From Rhodocytophaga rosea (GTDB lineage Bacteria > Bacteroidota > Bacteroidia > Cytophagales > 172606-1): a DNA stretch of 64,000 nt. Both the position numbers and the translations under genes were made by a program. Below the pieces are notes generated by a model, which was not told the origin of the DNA, did not search any database, and saw only the letters and a list, made by a program, of their open reading frames with translations. The stretch's first letter is position 1. Each line of letters opens with the position of its first letter. This document shows positions 18,301-26,483 of this stretch, piece after piece. Where the stretch lies: assembly GCF_010119975.1 (NCBI RefSeq), contig NZ_CP048222.1, forward strand, positions 7,850,501 to 7,914,500, in the 5' to 3' direction.

Positions 18301-19035
18301 AATAATGGGAAGGAAAGAGTGTTAAGCGAAGTAGTGGTGAAGAGTAAAAGATTGCCATCACAAAACAGTGATGCGAGTATTACCAGGCTGCATAGTTCTG
18401 CAGATGCAGTGATTGTAATAGACGATAAATTTCCTATATATGCTACTATTTACCAGATGATTGCCGGAAGAGTAGCCGGGGTAAATGTGCAGGGAACCAG
18501 GGTCACAATCAGAGGAATTGGTACGTTTAATTCTGGCACCCAGCCTTTATATATTGTAGATGGGATGCCCTTATCTTCTGTTTCTGCCACCGATTCAACC
18601 TCAGGCGGCCAGGGTGATGATCCCTTAAGTTTCATTAATCCCAGAGATGTGGCCAGAATAGAAGTATTAAAAAATGCAGGAAATACAGGCATTTATGGCG
18701 TTAGAGGGGCAAATGGCGTAATTGCAATATTTACAAAACGAGGGTATTCTCCGCCAGCAACACCGGTTGCACCAGAACTGGAAACTTTTATATCGCCCGG
18801 CTATTCTGCTGTGCGGGAATTTTATGCGCCTATGTATGATGTACAGCAGGAGGAACATGCCAGACCGGATAAACGGGCCACTTTATTCTGGCTTCCCGAT
18901 ATGCTGACAGATGAAAACGGCCAGGCAGAAGTGCGTTTTTATTTATCGGATGATTCTAAAAGTTTCCAGGTTGTATTGGAAGGAATCAGCGCTTCCGGGC
19001 AACCAGCCAGCCATAGACAAGTGTTTGGAAAATAA
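15376..19035 (+). CDS. Large exported protein: CarboxypepD_reg, macroglobulin-like and TonB-plug domains, no beta-barrel (1219 aa)
   Basis: After an N-terminal hydrophobic signal, a carboxypeptidase regulatory-like domain (about residues 60-140: GVPVPFANVFLVNT...DDKGAFEIRNVP) leads into a Bacteroidota-specific region to about 430. A macroglobulin MG2-like segment follows from ~440 (KAYVHTDKPFYVNGETIWL). A second regulatory-like beta-sandwich lies around 860-930. A TonB-receptor plug occupies ~1005-1125 (MIAGRVAGVNVQG, PLYIVDGMPL, RIEVLKNAGNTGIYGVRGANG). The tail resembles macroglobulin ends (TLFWLPDMLTDENGQAEVRFYLSDD). There is no room for a 22-strand barrel, so it is not a normal receptor. 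ATG 15376 is preferred over an in-frame TTG at 15370. TATCTTTG at 15284-15291 is a weak promoter match. Function is unknown; surface or periplasmic location is inferred. Confidence 0.85.
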   Translation: MYLSNKFNILLFPFGLISVILGLILHQPAIVYGNSPSFTGSSAHEIFVVSDSLPINKVRITGIITSSEKGVPVPFANVFLVNTMLGDVTDDKGAFEIRNVPLGTFELMVSYVGFIAQKKTIQVDEEKDLVVNIILEPDQQKLAEVEVKSERDKEWQKQYNRFEKHFLGGTTNASQCTILNPWVVNFSPGEKNTQFKASATAPLEIVNKALGYKLWFFLKRFEAEGNQGLFVGETKFEEITPTNSKEKERWEKNRQKAYAGSIRHFLRSLVRNTWREEGFLAYSVTNDQQSMIRSTYSFLYNEVGRNLTVLKPDEVIFPGRMPFERKLRFPGKIEIIYTKETVIGSPYKDVPHPVTRIKMIDPIIDFTTEGRVYNPTSFEVTGALALEGVADMLPLEYTPINEETGTGDTLANPTTISQKLENITSRFAKATSWRNQQKAYVHTDKPFYVNGETIWLSSYLVESTLHTLAAGDQVLYINLLSAQHKLVQQLILPLFAGRATGSLVLPDTLSAGNYQLMAYTSYMRNFEPDYLFHTTIPVFDIKQNNNLVTSTPQASLSRPDLQFFPEGGHLVAGITSKLAFKAVRPDGKSMIVKGRIIDNNGNRLMSFESNAMGMGKFNFKPEAGKSYQAECTIGEATIMYRLPAVEEEGYVMSLDEMGSGKVRLKLLASAPFAQENYMVIAQSRGAIQQSIQGRYQNGVSFLEFPVFNLPNGICQLTLFNSQGMPVCERLVFINNVSQYLKVQVQPQALTFEPREQASLKVIVTNQAGEPVRTSFSLSVTDAGQIVKGDQETSILTYLLLQSDLKGNIESPGNYFKDRSDSTREALDILMMTQGWRRFNWNDIIAGRQKNIEYPIEKGVEINGKVVTPDRRARPIPQTKITLVSKDSLSLPALYAYSDPEGKFSIKNVPIKAGAKIAFQLSSTRGKTVEGKVILADDTASYIAPPELAFPVTYSVPEVYLSKAVQRKEIENAYSFNNGKERVLSEVVVKSKRLPSQNSDASITRLHSSADAVIVIDDKFPIYATIYQMIAGRVAGVNVQGTRVTIRGIGTFNSGTQPLYIVDGMPLSSVSATDSTSGGQGDDPLSFINPRDVARIEVLKNAGNTGIYGVRGANGVIAIFTKRGYSPPATPVAPELETFISPGYSAVREFYAPMYDVQQEEHARPDKRATLFWLPDMLTDENGQAEVRFYLSDDSKSFQVVLEGISASGQPASHRQVFGK

Positions 19036-19471
19036 AAATTATAGATAAAATTTGTGATGGTTTCCTCCTGTAAATTTAACAAATACTTTACTTTGAATCG
19101 CTTCAAGTATATATTGTAGTTTAATGAGATTTTTCACTCATTATTAGTAGTTTACAATAATAAATTCCTTGTTGATATTAACCTGTTCAATATATTTTTA
19201 GCAGGCTCTCCCGATGCCTGTTATGTGCAAAACCCAATACCTTGATAGAGCAGCTGAGACTTGTTTAGAAAACGTCATTTTAGTTTTACAAAAAATCAGT
19301 TTAGTTTTACACGCAAGTTGCTGATGATTTTGATATAAACCAGAAATTCAATTCTGGAATTACCTGGTACACACCCTTAACCTTTGTAAGACTGATTATC
19401 AATCAGATATTTAGTAAATTTTTTCTTGCTGACATGCTACAGCGCAGCTTATTCTTTTTGTTTTCTCATTA
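19036..19471. promoter_or_regulatory. Intergenic region with a directly repeated 12-mer (operator candidate)
   Basis: This 436-bp region has no gene. TTTAGTTTTACA occurs at 19279-19290 and again at 19300-19311, exactly 21 bp apart, about 160 bp upstream of a histidine kinase gene. A spacing of two helical turns is what a dimeric regulator on one DNA face would use, and the GTT core loosely fits direct repeats bound by LytTR-type regulators. Assignment to a regulator is inference. The rest is AT-rich with nothing else recognised. Confidence 0.4.
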
Positions 19472-20839
19472 ATGAAAAAAGTTTTTGATTATTTTCTGGA
19501 GCACTACCAGAATGAATCGTTGTCGGTGTATAAAAAAACCAGGGTACTCATTAAAGCAAGTATTACAAGTGTACTGGTTCTTTTGCCCATCATCTTAATG
19601 CACTGCTTTTCTCATGGTCCGGCACTACTGATCGGTTCTGATATATTGTTCATTGGGCTGATGCTTTTTCCATTATTCCTGATCCGTCAGAAAAAATTCG
19701 AAGCTGCTGCCAACATCATCATGTTGGGTGTATCTTTATCCATTATTCTGCAAAATCCATTTAATGACCTGACTTCTAATGTAGTACATCCCTACAACCG
19801 ATGCCTGGAAACGGCTATTTTGTTTATTGCCAGTATTGTACTAGTGGCCTTGTTTGCCTATAAAAAGTATCAGCTGGTGATGCTGGTAAGTACCGGAATT
19901 GTTGCAACCGTCAGCCACTATTTTATACTTATCCATAGACATTACCAGAGTCAACATTCTCAGCAGTCCATTATTTTCATCGTCACTTTTGTTTTTATCA
20001 TGTTTCTGGCTGGTCTGTTATCCAGATTTATGATGAATATGTACAGCGATCTGATCTGGATTGTAGAAAAAGAAGCCCAAAAAGTAAAATTGTATAACCA
20101 GAACCTGGAGCAGAAAGTAGCCGAACGGACCAGGGAATTAAAAATTCAAAATGAAGAACTCAAAAAAGTAAACAGCGAACTCGACCGTTTTGTATATAGT
20201 GTATCCCATGACCTGAGGGCTCCTTTGCTTTCAACCCAGGGACTTATCAATATCCTGCAAATGGAAACCGATGAGTCGAAAAAAGGGCAATACCTGGCCT
20301 TGATGAACAAAAGCATTCAGAAACTGGATGGATTTATACAAGAGATCATTCATCTGTCGAGAAATACCAGGCTGGAAATACAGAAAGATTATATTGATTT
20401 TCAAAAGCTGGTGCAGAATGTATTGCAGGAGCATGCGTATATGGATAATGCCGGAAAAATTGAATACATTACGCAGGTAAATCAACCAACTGCCTTTGTA
20501 TCGGATTATAAACGCCTGGAAGTAGTGCTTAATAATGTGGTTTCAAATGCCATCCGCTATGCCAATATGTATCATTCCGACCCATTTGTAAAAATTGTAG
20601 TCGATGTAAAGCCTGACAAGGCATTAATTGAAGTAACAGATAACGGGCAAGGAATTGGCAGGGAACACATCAGTAAAGTATTTGATATGTTTTACCGGGC
20701 CACTGCCAACAAAGCTGGATCAGGTTTAGGATTATATATTGTGAAGGAAACAATTCAAAAGCTGAATGGCAGCATTGATCTTACTTCGGAGCCTGGTTGC
20801 GGCACCTCCTTTTATATTCAGGTGCCTTCAGTGAGCTAA
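19472..20839 (+). CDS. Membrane sensor histidine kinase (455 aa)
   Basis: The N-terminal ~190 residues carry about six membrane segments. A coiled coil (about 195-235, EQKVAERTRELKIQNEELKK) links to the HisKA domain with phospho-acceptor His246 in VYSVSHDLRAPLLS. The HATPase domain shows VVLNNVVSNAIRYA (N box), TDNGQGIG (G1) and GSGLGLYIVKE (G2). It autophosphorylates and would transfer phosphate to a response regulator, but none is adjacent, so it is an orphan kinase. No extracytoplasmic sensor domain is visible, so the membrane segments themselves probably sense. The ATG at 19472 follows the direct-repeat region. Confidence 0.93.
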   Translation: MKKVFDYFLEHYQNESLSVYKKTRVLIKASITSVLVLLPIILMHCFSHGPALLIGSDILFIGLMLFPLFLIRQKKFEAAANIIMLGVSLSIILQNPFNDLTSNVVHPYNRCLETAILFIASIVLVALFAYKKYQLVMLVSTGIVATVSHYFILIHRHYQSQHSQQSIIFIVTFVFIMFLAGLLSRFMMNMYSDLIWIVEKEAQKVKLYNQNLEQKVAERTRELKIQNEELKKVNSELDRFVYSVSHDLRAPLLSTQGLINILQMETDESKKGQYLALMNKSIQKLDGFIQEIIHLSRNTRLEIQKDYIDFQKLVQNVLQEHAYMDNAGKIEYITQVNQPTAFVSDYKRLEVVLNNVVSNAIRYANMYHSDPFVKIVVDVKPDKALIEVTDNGQGIGREHISKVFDMFYRATANKAGSGLGLYIVKETIQKLNGSIDLTSEPGCGTSFYIQVPSVS

Positions 20840-21035
20840 GAAAATGATGATGTTAGAAGATAGTTTTTGGCCGGACTTACAAGACTAAAAATTCAACTTA
20901 TTTCTGTTATAATTGGTTTAAATTGTGTAACTGCGATTGTATGCAAACGTTTTCAGCGTTTTTGTATCTGTCTGTAGGTTACCATTCGTATACATACACA
21001 TTAAGTGATACTTCATCTTAAATAGATACAAAATT

Positions 21036-21638
21036 ATGGTACCGAAGCGAAAAGGGGCAATTATACGCAAGATCAAAGATATTACATTGAGTAGTACTTT
21101 AAGCCTGGGTTTACTGGCCGGCACAGGGTTTATGCAAAGCTGTGGTAATAGCAATGCAGAGCAGGAGGAATATGAAGTTGTATTCACAAAAGGAATGCGG
21201 ACCCATATTCAGGAGACGGAGAAAGGCGTATTTAAAATTACAGACGAACAGGTAGTGGGAGAAGGGGAGTCGAGGGCCATTGTTACTTTTCTGAATGGAC
21301 AAACTGATACACTTACTTTAGATCAGGCCAAACGTATTGTCGAAACACAGGCTGATAATAAGGATTGGGAAAATGACAACCAGCAAACCTATAATACCGG
21401 TGGTTATCATGGCGGGGGCTTAGGTAATGTACTCATGTATGGTGCGCTGGGGTATTATTTAGGACGTTCGATGAACAGCCGCCCCAATCCGGGCTTTTAT
21501 GCCAGTCCGGATGTATATAGCCGTGCCCAGCAGCATACCACTGTGGTACAAGGTTCCAGGGTGAACAAGCCGGTAAATGCCAGCCGTGGTTATTTTGGAA
21601 CAAAAAGTGGCAGTAGTTCCAGAAGTGTAGGTGCTTAA
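21036..21638 (+). CDS. UPF0323-family lipoprotein (200 aa)
   Basis: A basic N-terminus and hydrophobic stretch end in a lipobox-like FMQSC, with Cys36 as the likely lipidated residue. The middle has a small domain ending in GQTDTLTLDQAKRIVETQ. The C-terminal half is glycine-, asparagine- and serine-rich (GGYHGGGLGNVLMYGALGYYLGRSM, then SRGYFGTKSGSSSRS). This arrangement matches UPF0323 lipoproteins, known from epsilon-proteobacteria; the assignment is from memory of that pattern. The following gene is a glutathionylspermidine-synthase-like protein, and in E. coli a comparable pair is the lipoprotein YgiB with YgiC. A joint envelope role is inferred. Function is unknown. Confidence 0.75.
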   Translation: MVPKRKGAIIRKIKDITLSSTLSLGLLAGTGFMQSCGNSNAEQEEYEVVFTKGMRTHIQETEKGVFKITDEQVVGEGESRAIVTFLNGQTDTLTLDQAKRIVETQADNKDWENDNQQTYNTGGYHGGGLGNVLMYGALGYYLGRSMNSRPNPGFYASPDVYSRAQQHTTVVQGSRVNKPVNASRGYFGTKSGSSSRSVGA

Positions 21639-21642
21639 AAAT

Positions 21643-21740
21643 AATTACGAATTACGAATTACGAATTACGAATTACGAATTACGAATTACGAATTACGAA
21701 TTACGAATTACGAATTACGAATTACGAATTACGAATTACG
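21643..21740 (+). repeat. Heptanucleotide microsatellite: AATTACG x 14
   Basis: The 98 bp consist of 14 perfect, uninterrupted copies of AATTACG. They begin 4 bp after the UPF0323 stop codon and end 127 bp before the ATG of the ATP-grasp gene. The array has no variable spacers, so it is not a CRISPR. Its perfection implies recent slippage. Copy-number change here could alter transcription or mRNA structure between the two genes but would not shift a reading frame. Confidence 0.97.
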
Positions 21741-21867
21741 TTTCTTTAGAAGCTTATTTTAACAATGAGTGATTGCGTATTTGTTTTATAATTTAGTCCA
21801 TAATCTGGCTAGTCAAGCCTTGCAATCCTTTAATCTGTATAATCCTGGTTCCAGACAAATTTTCTCC

Positions 21868-23037
21868 ATGATCAAACTTAAATCATTGAATATTACGCCG
21901 GAAGAACAATTGCGACGGCTGGGATGGGAATGGATGCTGGGGATTGATACCTTGCCTTACATTACAAGGGAAGTTGTATTGCTTCGTAAAGAAGAAGCGG
22001 AGGCATACGCGAAAGCAGTTGAACAATTGTATGAAATGTTTGTGGAGGCCGGTCAGTTTGTAATAGATCATAATCTTTTCGAAGCTCTCAATATTCCTCA
22101 GAATTTGATTGAACTCATCCGGCTTACCTGGGAAGATGACCGGAACCTGCACTTATATGGCCGTTTTGACCTGAGTGGAGGTGCCAGCGGACAACCAATC
22201 AAACTGATCGAGTTTAATGCCGATACAGCAACTTGTATACCTGAAACAGCGGTTGTACAATGGGCTCATCTGAAAAGCAATAACCTGGACGATTCGATGC
22301 AGTTTAACACTTTGTTTGAATCTCTCACCGGTAATTTCCGACGGTTAAAAACTGCCAATCCGGAGTTAGCGCCCACTTTATTGATTTCGGCTTTGCGGGA
22401 TAATCCGGAAGATGATACCAATGTAACGGTGATTGGAGAAGCCGCCAGAGAAGCAGGTTTTGAAGTGGCTTACCGCCATATTGATGAAGTGGATTTTTCG
22501 CCGGAAGAAGGGATTTTCACAGAAGATGAAAAAGGAGGCTTTTCTCAATACAGTTTCTGGTTTAAACTCGTACCCTGGGAATACATTGCCTACGATGAAC
22601 CCCAGCTGGCTGGTATTCTCACCCAGATAGTAAAAAACCGGAAAGCAGTTATAATTAATCCGGCTTATACCTTATTATTCCAATCCAAGGGTATTCTGAA
22701 AGTAATATGGGACTTGTATCCGTATCATCCGTTATTGCTGGAAACCGATGACAAACCTCTGGCTTATAAATCCTATGTAGAAAAGGTCATGTTTGGTAGG
22801 GAAGGGGCAAACATTCGTATTGTAGATAGTAGTGGTAAGGTTTTACATGAAAAAGATGGGGAATATGGAGAGTATGGAAAAATTTACCAGGAATTTACGG
22901 AATTTTTACAGGATGCTTCCGGCCATTTTTATCAGGCTGGCGTTTTCTTTGCCTATGAAGCCTGTGCCTTAGGTTTCCGGAGGGGCGGACAGATCATCAA
23001 CAATACAGCTCAGTTTACCGGGCACCTGATTGATTAA
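21868..23037 (+). CDS. Glutathionylspermidine synthase-family (ATP-grasp) protein
   Basis: The 389-residue protein matches the synthetase domain family of glutathionylspermidine synthase: GWEWMLGID near the start, LYGRFDLSGGASGQPIKLIEFNADTAT, LVPWEYI, then IINPAYTLLFQSKGILKVIWDLYP and a C-terminal GQIINNTAQFTGH. These ATP-grasp ligases form an amide bond. There is no N-terminal CHAP amidase domain, so it resembles the single-domain YgiC/YjfC type, whose substrate is not known. I chose ATG 21868; the frame remains open to a GTG at 21769 that lies just after the heptamer array. The partner upstream is the UPF0323 lipoprotein. Confidence 0.87.
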   Translation: MIKLKSLNITPEEQLRRLGWEWMLGIDTLPYITREVVLLRKEEAEAYAKAVEQLYEMFVEAGQFVIDHNLFEALNIPQNLIELIRLTWEDDRNLHLYGRFDLSGGASGQPIKLIEFNADTATCIPETAVVQWAHLKSNNLDDSMQFNTLFESLTGNFRRLKTANPELAPTLLISALRDNPEDDTNVTVIGEAAREAGFEVAYRHIDEVDFSPEEGIFTEDEKGGFSQYSFWFKLVPWEYIAYDEPQLAGILTQIVKNRKAVIINPAYTLLFQSKGILKVIWDLYPYHPLLLETDDKPLAYKSYVEKVMFGREGANIRIVDSSGKVLHEKDGEYGEYGKIYQEFTEFLQDASGHFYQAGVFFAYEACALGFRRGGQIINNTAQFTGHLID

Positions 23038-23147
23038 AAATTCATAACTGACATATGTACCGTATGACCCTAAAAACTACGGTGCTACCAGAAAGAATTC
23101 CCTACTTTGAACGGTCAATCCATCCTTAACTGGCCTCTGTCCCGTTC

Positions 23148-25340
23148 ATGAAATTATTACTGGTAACTGCTTTCCTGTGCTGGCTGACTTTATCGCTTTA
23201 TGCCTCTCCAGTAGATACTTTTCTGGTGTCTACTACGGATACGAAAGAATACCATGATTTGACTCCCTATATTCAAGCAGTAAATGACCCAAAAGGTGTT
23301 CTTTCCATTAGTACTATGAGGGCGAAAGATTTTGTTGGTTCATTTAAACCTCTGAACGATCCTGGTATTAATGTTAAATCACCGGTTCATTGGCTGCATT
23401 TTTATATTCAAAATCCTGATACCCTCTCACATACTGTTTACATTAGTTTTACTTTTACCGATTTTATAGAATTTTACATCCGGCATGAAAATGGAGCAGG
23501 TCTGATGAAAAAATCAGGCGATCTGGTGCCATTCCATGAAAGGGATGTGAAAGTGGGACAGATGGTATTTATTGATGTGCCAGTTCCGCCACAATCTGTT
23601 ATAGCCTGTTATGCCCGCTTGGAGAGCTCTACTGACATCTCCCAGCAATCCCGGTCTTTGGCGCTTAAATCCATCAAGCTCTATTCTGAAGCAAGTTTTG
23701 ATAAACGGTTCGATGTAACCAACCGGATTTACCAGGCACTGTTCTATGGGGCTATGCTGATTATGCTGTTTTATAATCTGTTTATTTTTATCACCCTTAA
23801 AGACAGCAGTTACTTGTATTATGTATGTTATACATTAGCCGTGGGTGTTTTTTTTTCTTCTAACAGTGGATATATATTTGAATTATTTCTACCAGAGTAT
23901 CCCCGTACCGATTTATATGTGCGTTTTTTGTCAACGCCAGTGCTGCTTTTTTTCTACCTGCTATTTAGTAGAAAATATCTGAAAACGGCCAACACTGCCC
24001 CGGTTCTGAATAAAGCGATTACTTTATTACTGTTTCTTTTTCCGGTTGTGTTTATCCTTATGATGTTAGGGTACTGGACACTGGGCAGAAGTGCCAGTAT
24101 TATTGGAGCTATTATTTCGTTCGTTTTTATATTATTTGCAGCCATCAGCAGCGTGAGAAAAGGTTATACACCAGCACTATTCTTTCTAGTGGCGAATATA
24201 TTGTTATTAGTTGGAGGCGCAGTATATGCATCACAGCGGTTTTTTGCCGTAGAACAAAGTCCCATTACACAGTATAGTGTACAGATTGCCTCGGTGCTGG
24301 AAGTGGTATTATTTTCCTTCGGTCTGGCGGCACGTATCAATTTGATGCAGAAAGAGATCACTGATAAAACGATCGAAAATGAACGGCTGGAAAAAGTGAA
24401 AGAAAGAGCCTTAAAAAGCCTTATTGAAGAAAAGAATCAGGAGCTCGAACAAAAGGTAAAGGAAAGAACGGCACAGATTCATCAACAGAAAGAAGAGATC
24501 ACCACTCAGAACGATTACCTGACTCAAAGTTATAAACAACTCGAACAAGCCCAGCAAACCATTGAAAAACAGAATAAAAAACTTTCTCTGGTAAATGTCC
24601 GCCTGGAAAAAACGGTACGCGAGCGGACAAAAGAATTGAAACAGACAAATACTGATTTGCTGAAAGCAAACCGGGAACTGGATATATTTATTTACCGTAC
24701 AGCGCATGATATTAAAGGGCCATTGGCCAGACTTATCGGCCTGAGCCAGGTGGCTTTACTGGATGTACAGGAGCAACAGGCCATTGAATACCTCAATAAA
24801 TTGAATTTTGAAGCCAATTACCTGAATTATTTACTTAACCGGCTTTCGGTAATCCATGAAATTACGCATGCCGAAGTAAGGTTTGAACCAATAGATTTTC
24901 AGGAACTGATGATTTCTGTGATAGGAAAACTACATCAGGTTTCCGGCTTTGATCAGGTGCAGATCCATATATCAGTTGGTGCAGCGATTTGCATAGACTC
25001 AGACCATTCTATTCTTTCGTTTATTCTGCGGAACCTGATTGAAAACGCCATACAATTCCGGAAACCAGACGCAGCCGCCTCTTTTATCACGGTTGAAGTA
25101 AAGCACCAAGAAATGCTGATAATCATACAGGTAACGGATAATGGCATTGGCATTTCTCCAATAGATACACCTACGATTTTTGATCTGTTCAGCCGGGCAG
25201 CGGGTAAACATAAAAAGGCTGGCATGGGTTTACATATGACAAAGCTCAGCGTAGAAAAGCTAAAGGGAAATATCTCTTTACTGCCTCATCCTTCAGGTTT
25301 TACCCAGTTTCAGGTAAGTTTGCCGGTAAAGAATGCGTGA
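23148..25340 (+). CDS. 7TMR-DISM sensor histidine kinase (730 aa)
   Basis: A signal peptide (about 1-20) precedes a periplasmic beta-sandwich sensing domain (about 30-185) of the 7TMR-DISMED2 type. Seven membrane segments span ~195-405 (7TMR-DISM). A long coiled coil (~405-510; repeated KERTAQI/RERTKEL) leads to a HisKA-like box with His520 in YRTAHDIKGPLARL. The HATPase domain has LRNLIENAIQF, TDNGIGIS and KKAGMGLHM. It would relay an extracellular ligand signal to an unknown response regulator; none is adjacent. The H-box AHDIKGP is a Bacteroidota variant of SHDLRxP. It is 110 bp downstream of the ATP-grasp gene. Confidence 0.92.
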   Translation: MKLLLVTAFLCWLTLSLYASPVDTFLVSTTDTKEYHDLTPYIQAVNDPKGVLSISTMRAKDFVGSFKPLNDPGINVKSPVHWLHFYIQNPDTLSHTVYISFTFTDFIEFYIRHENGAGLMKKSGDLVPFHERDVKVGQMVFIDVPVPPQSVIACYARLESSTDISQQSRSLALKSIKLYSEASFDKRFDVTNRIYQALFYGAMLIMLFYNLFIFITLKDSSYLYYVCYTLAVGVFFSSNSGYIFELFLPEYPRTDLYVRFLSTPVLLFFYLLFSRKYLKTANTAPVLNKAITLLLFLFPVVFILMMLGYWTLGRSASIIGAIISFVFILFAAISSVRKGYTPALFFLVANILLLVGGAVYASQRFFAVEQSPITQYSVQIASVLEVVLFSFGLAARINLMQKEITDKTIENERLEKVKERALKSLIEEKNQELEQKVKERTAQIHQQKEEITTQNDYLTQSYKQLEQAQQTIEKQNKKLSLVNVRLEKTVRERTKELKQTNTDLLKANRELDIFIYRTAHDIKGPLARLIGLSQVALLDVQEQQAIEYLNKLNFEANYLNYLLNRLSVIHEITHAEVRFEPIDFQELMISVIGKLHQVSGFDQVQIHISVGAAICIDSDHSILSFILRNLIENAIQFRKPDAAASFITVEVKHQEMLIIIQVTDNGIGISPIDTPTIFDLFSRAAGKHKKAGMGLHMTKLSVEKLKGNISLLPHPSGFTQFQVSLPVKNA

Positions 25341-25420
25341 GTGAAAATTACAGAATTACATTTATTACTCACTCATGCAGACCTTCAGTAATATCTACTC
25401 AATCACTCAAACGCTCAATT
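25334..25420. repeat. Small inverted and heptad-like repeats after the histidine kinase
   Basis: TGCGTGAGTGA (25334-25344) can pair with TCACTCATGCA (25369-25379) apart from one G-T wobble, forming an 11-bp hairpin across the kinase stop codon. Degenerate TCACTCA-like units continue to about 25413. No T-run follows, so a terminator role is uncertain. Confidence 0.5.
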
Positions 25421-25424
25421 ACCT

Positions 25425-26327
25425 ATGATCCGGATTGCCTATTCTGACCGATATTTATTGAATTTGCCCGGTGATCATAAGTTTCCCATTCAGAAGTACG
25501 CACTCATTAAAGATCAGTTATTGTATGAAGGCACCATCACAGAAGATAATTTGTACGACGCCGGTATATGTACCGATGAACAGGTGCTGGCGGTGCATAC
25601 AGAGGAATACTGGTACAAAGTGAAAAACCTGCTTCTTAATGAACATGAAATCCGGAGAATTGGCCTTCCCTTAAACCAGCGGCTGGTAGAAAGGTCTTTA
25701 AGCAGCAGTTGTGGTACACTGAAAGCAGCAGATTATGCGTTAGATAATAAAATCAGCTTTAATATTGCTGGCGGTACCCATCATGCGTTTACCTATAAAG
25801 GAGAAGGTTTTTGTGTGTTGAATGATATGGCTATTGCCGCTTGCTGGCTTATGAAAACGCAGGGAGTGAAACGGATACTGATTATAGATCTGGATGTACA
25901 CCAGGGAAATGGTACGGCAGAAATTTTCCGGAACGAGCCCAATGTTTTTACCTTCAGTATGCATGGAAAAGATAATTATCCCCTGAAAAAAGAAGTATCA
26001 GACCTCGATATTGCCTTACCCAGTTATATGAATGACGACGCCTATTTAAGCATTCTTGCTGAGCAACTACCAAAATTATTTGATAGCCATAAACCAGATT
26101 TTGTCTTTTATCAGGCAGGGGTAGATGTACTGGCAACTGATAAGCTGGGAAAACTATCGCTCACCAGGCAAGGTTGCCGTAAACGGGATGAATTAGTGTT
26201 TGACTATTGCCTGAAACTACGTATTCCGGTGGCAGTTACGATGGGAGGGGGTTATTCAGAACGGATGGCTGATATTGTAGAAGCCCATTGTAATACGTTC
26301 CGGACGGCTTTTGCGATGCTGGAGTAA
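25425..26327 (+). CDS. Histone deacetylase-family (arginase/deacetylase fold) amidohydrolase
   Basis: The 300-residue protein shows the full zinc-dependent deacetylase active site: NIAGGTHHAFTYKGEGFCVLND, then IIDLDVHQGNGTAEIF, FSMHG, and a C-terminal AGVDVLATDKLGKLSLT and TMGGGYSERM. The two histidines of GGTHHA and the Asp-His of DLDVH are the expected catalytic and metal residues. Bacterial members deacetylate acetylpolyamines, acetoin-related or protein substrates; the true substrate is not predictable. It has no signal peptide, so it should be cytoplasmic. Its length of about 300 residues fits the short class-IV-like bacterial group. The neighbours suggest no pathway. Confidence 0.9.
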   Translation: MIRIAYSDRYLLNLPGDHKFPIQKYALIKDQLLYEGTITEDNLYDAGICTDEQVLAVHTEEYWYKVKNLLLNEHEIRRIGLPLNQRLVERSLSSSCGTLKAADYALDNKISFNIAGGTHHAFTYKGEGFCVLNDMAIAACWLMKTQGVKRILIIDLDVHQGNGTAEIFRNEPNVFTFSMHGKDNYPLKKEVSDLDIALPSYMNDDAYLSILAEQLPKLFDSHKPDFVFYQAGVDVLATDKLGKLSLTRQGCRKRDELVFDYCLKLRIPVAVTMGGGYSERMADIVEAHCNTFRTAFAMLE

Positions 26328-26483
26328 AATAATTAGGATTTGAGAGGAAAAATCTGTATTCTTTTAATATTTTGAGAGCATACTTAAATATTGCGGTTTT
26401 TTTATAATTTTAGACCTTATGCCTCGCTACAATAAAAACGGGGTTTGAGCGTAACATACAAACATTCTTTACTCTTCCGGTTC

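Noticed and set aside
21643-21740. CRISPR array
   Set aside because: The 7-bp units follow each other without spacers and no cas genes are near; it is a simple tandem repeat.
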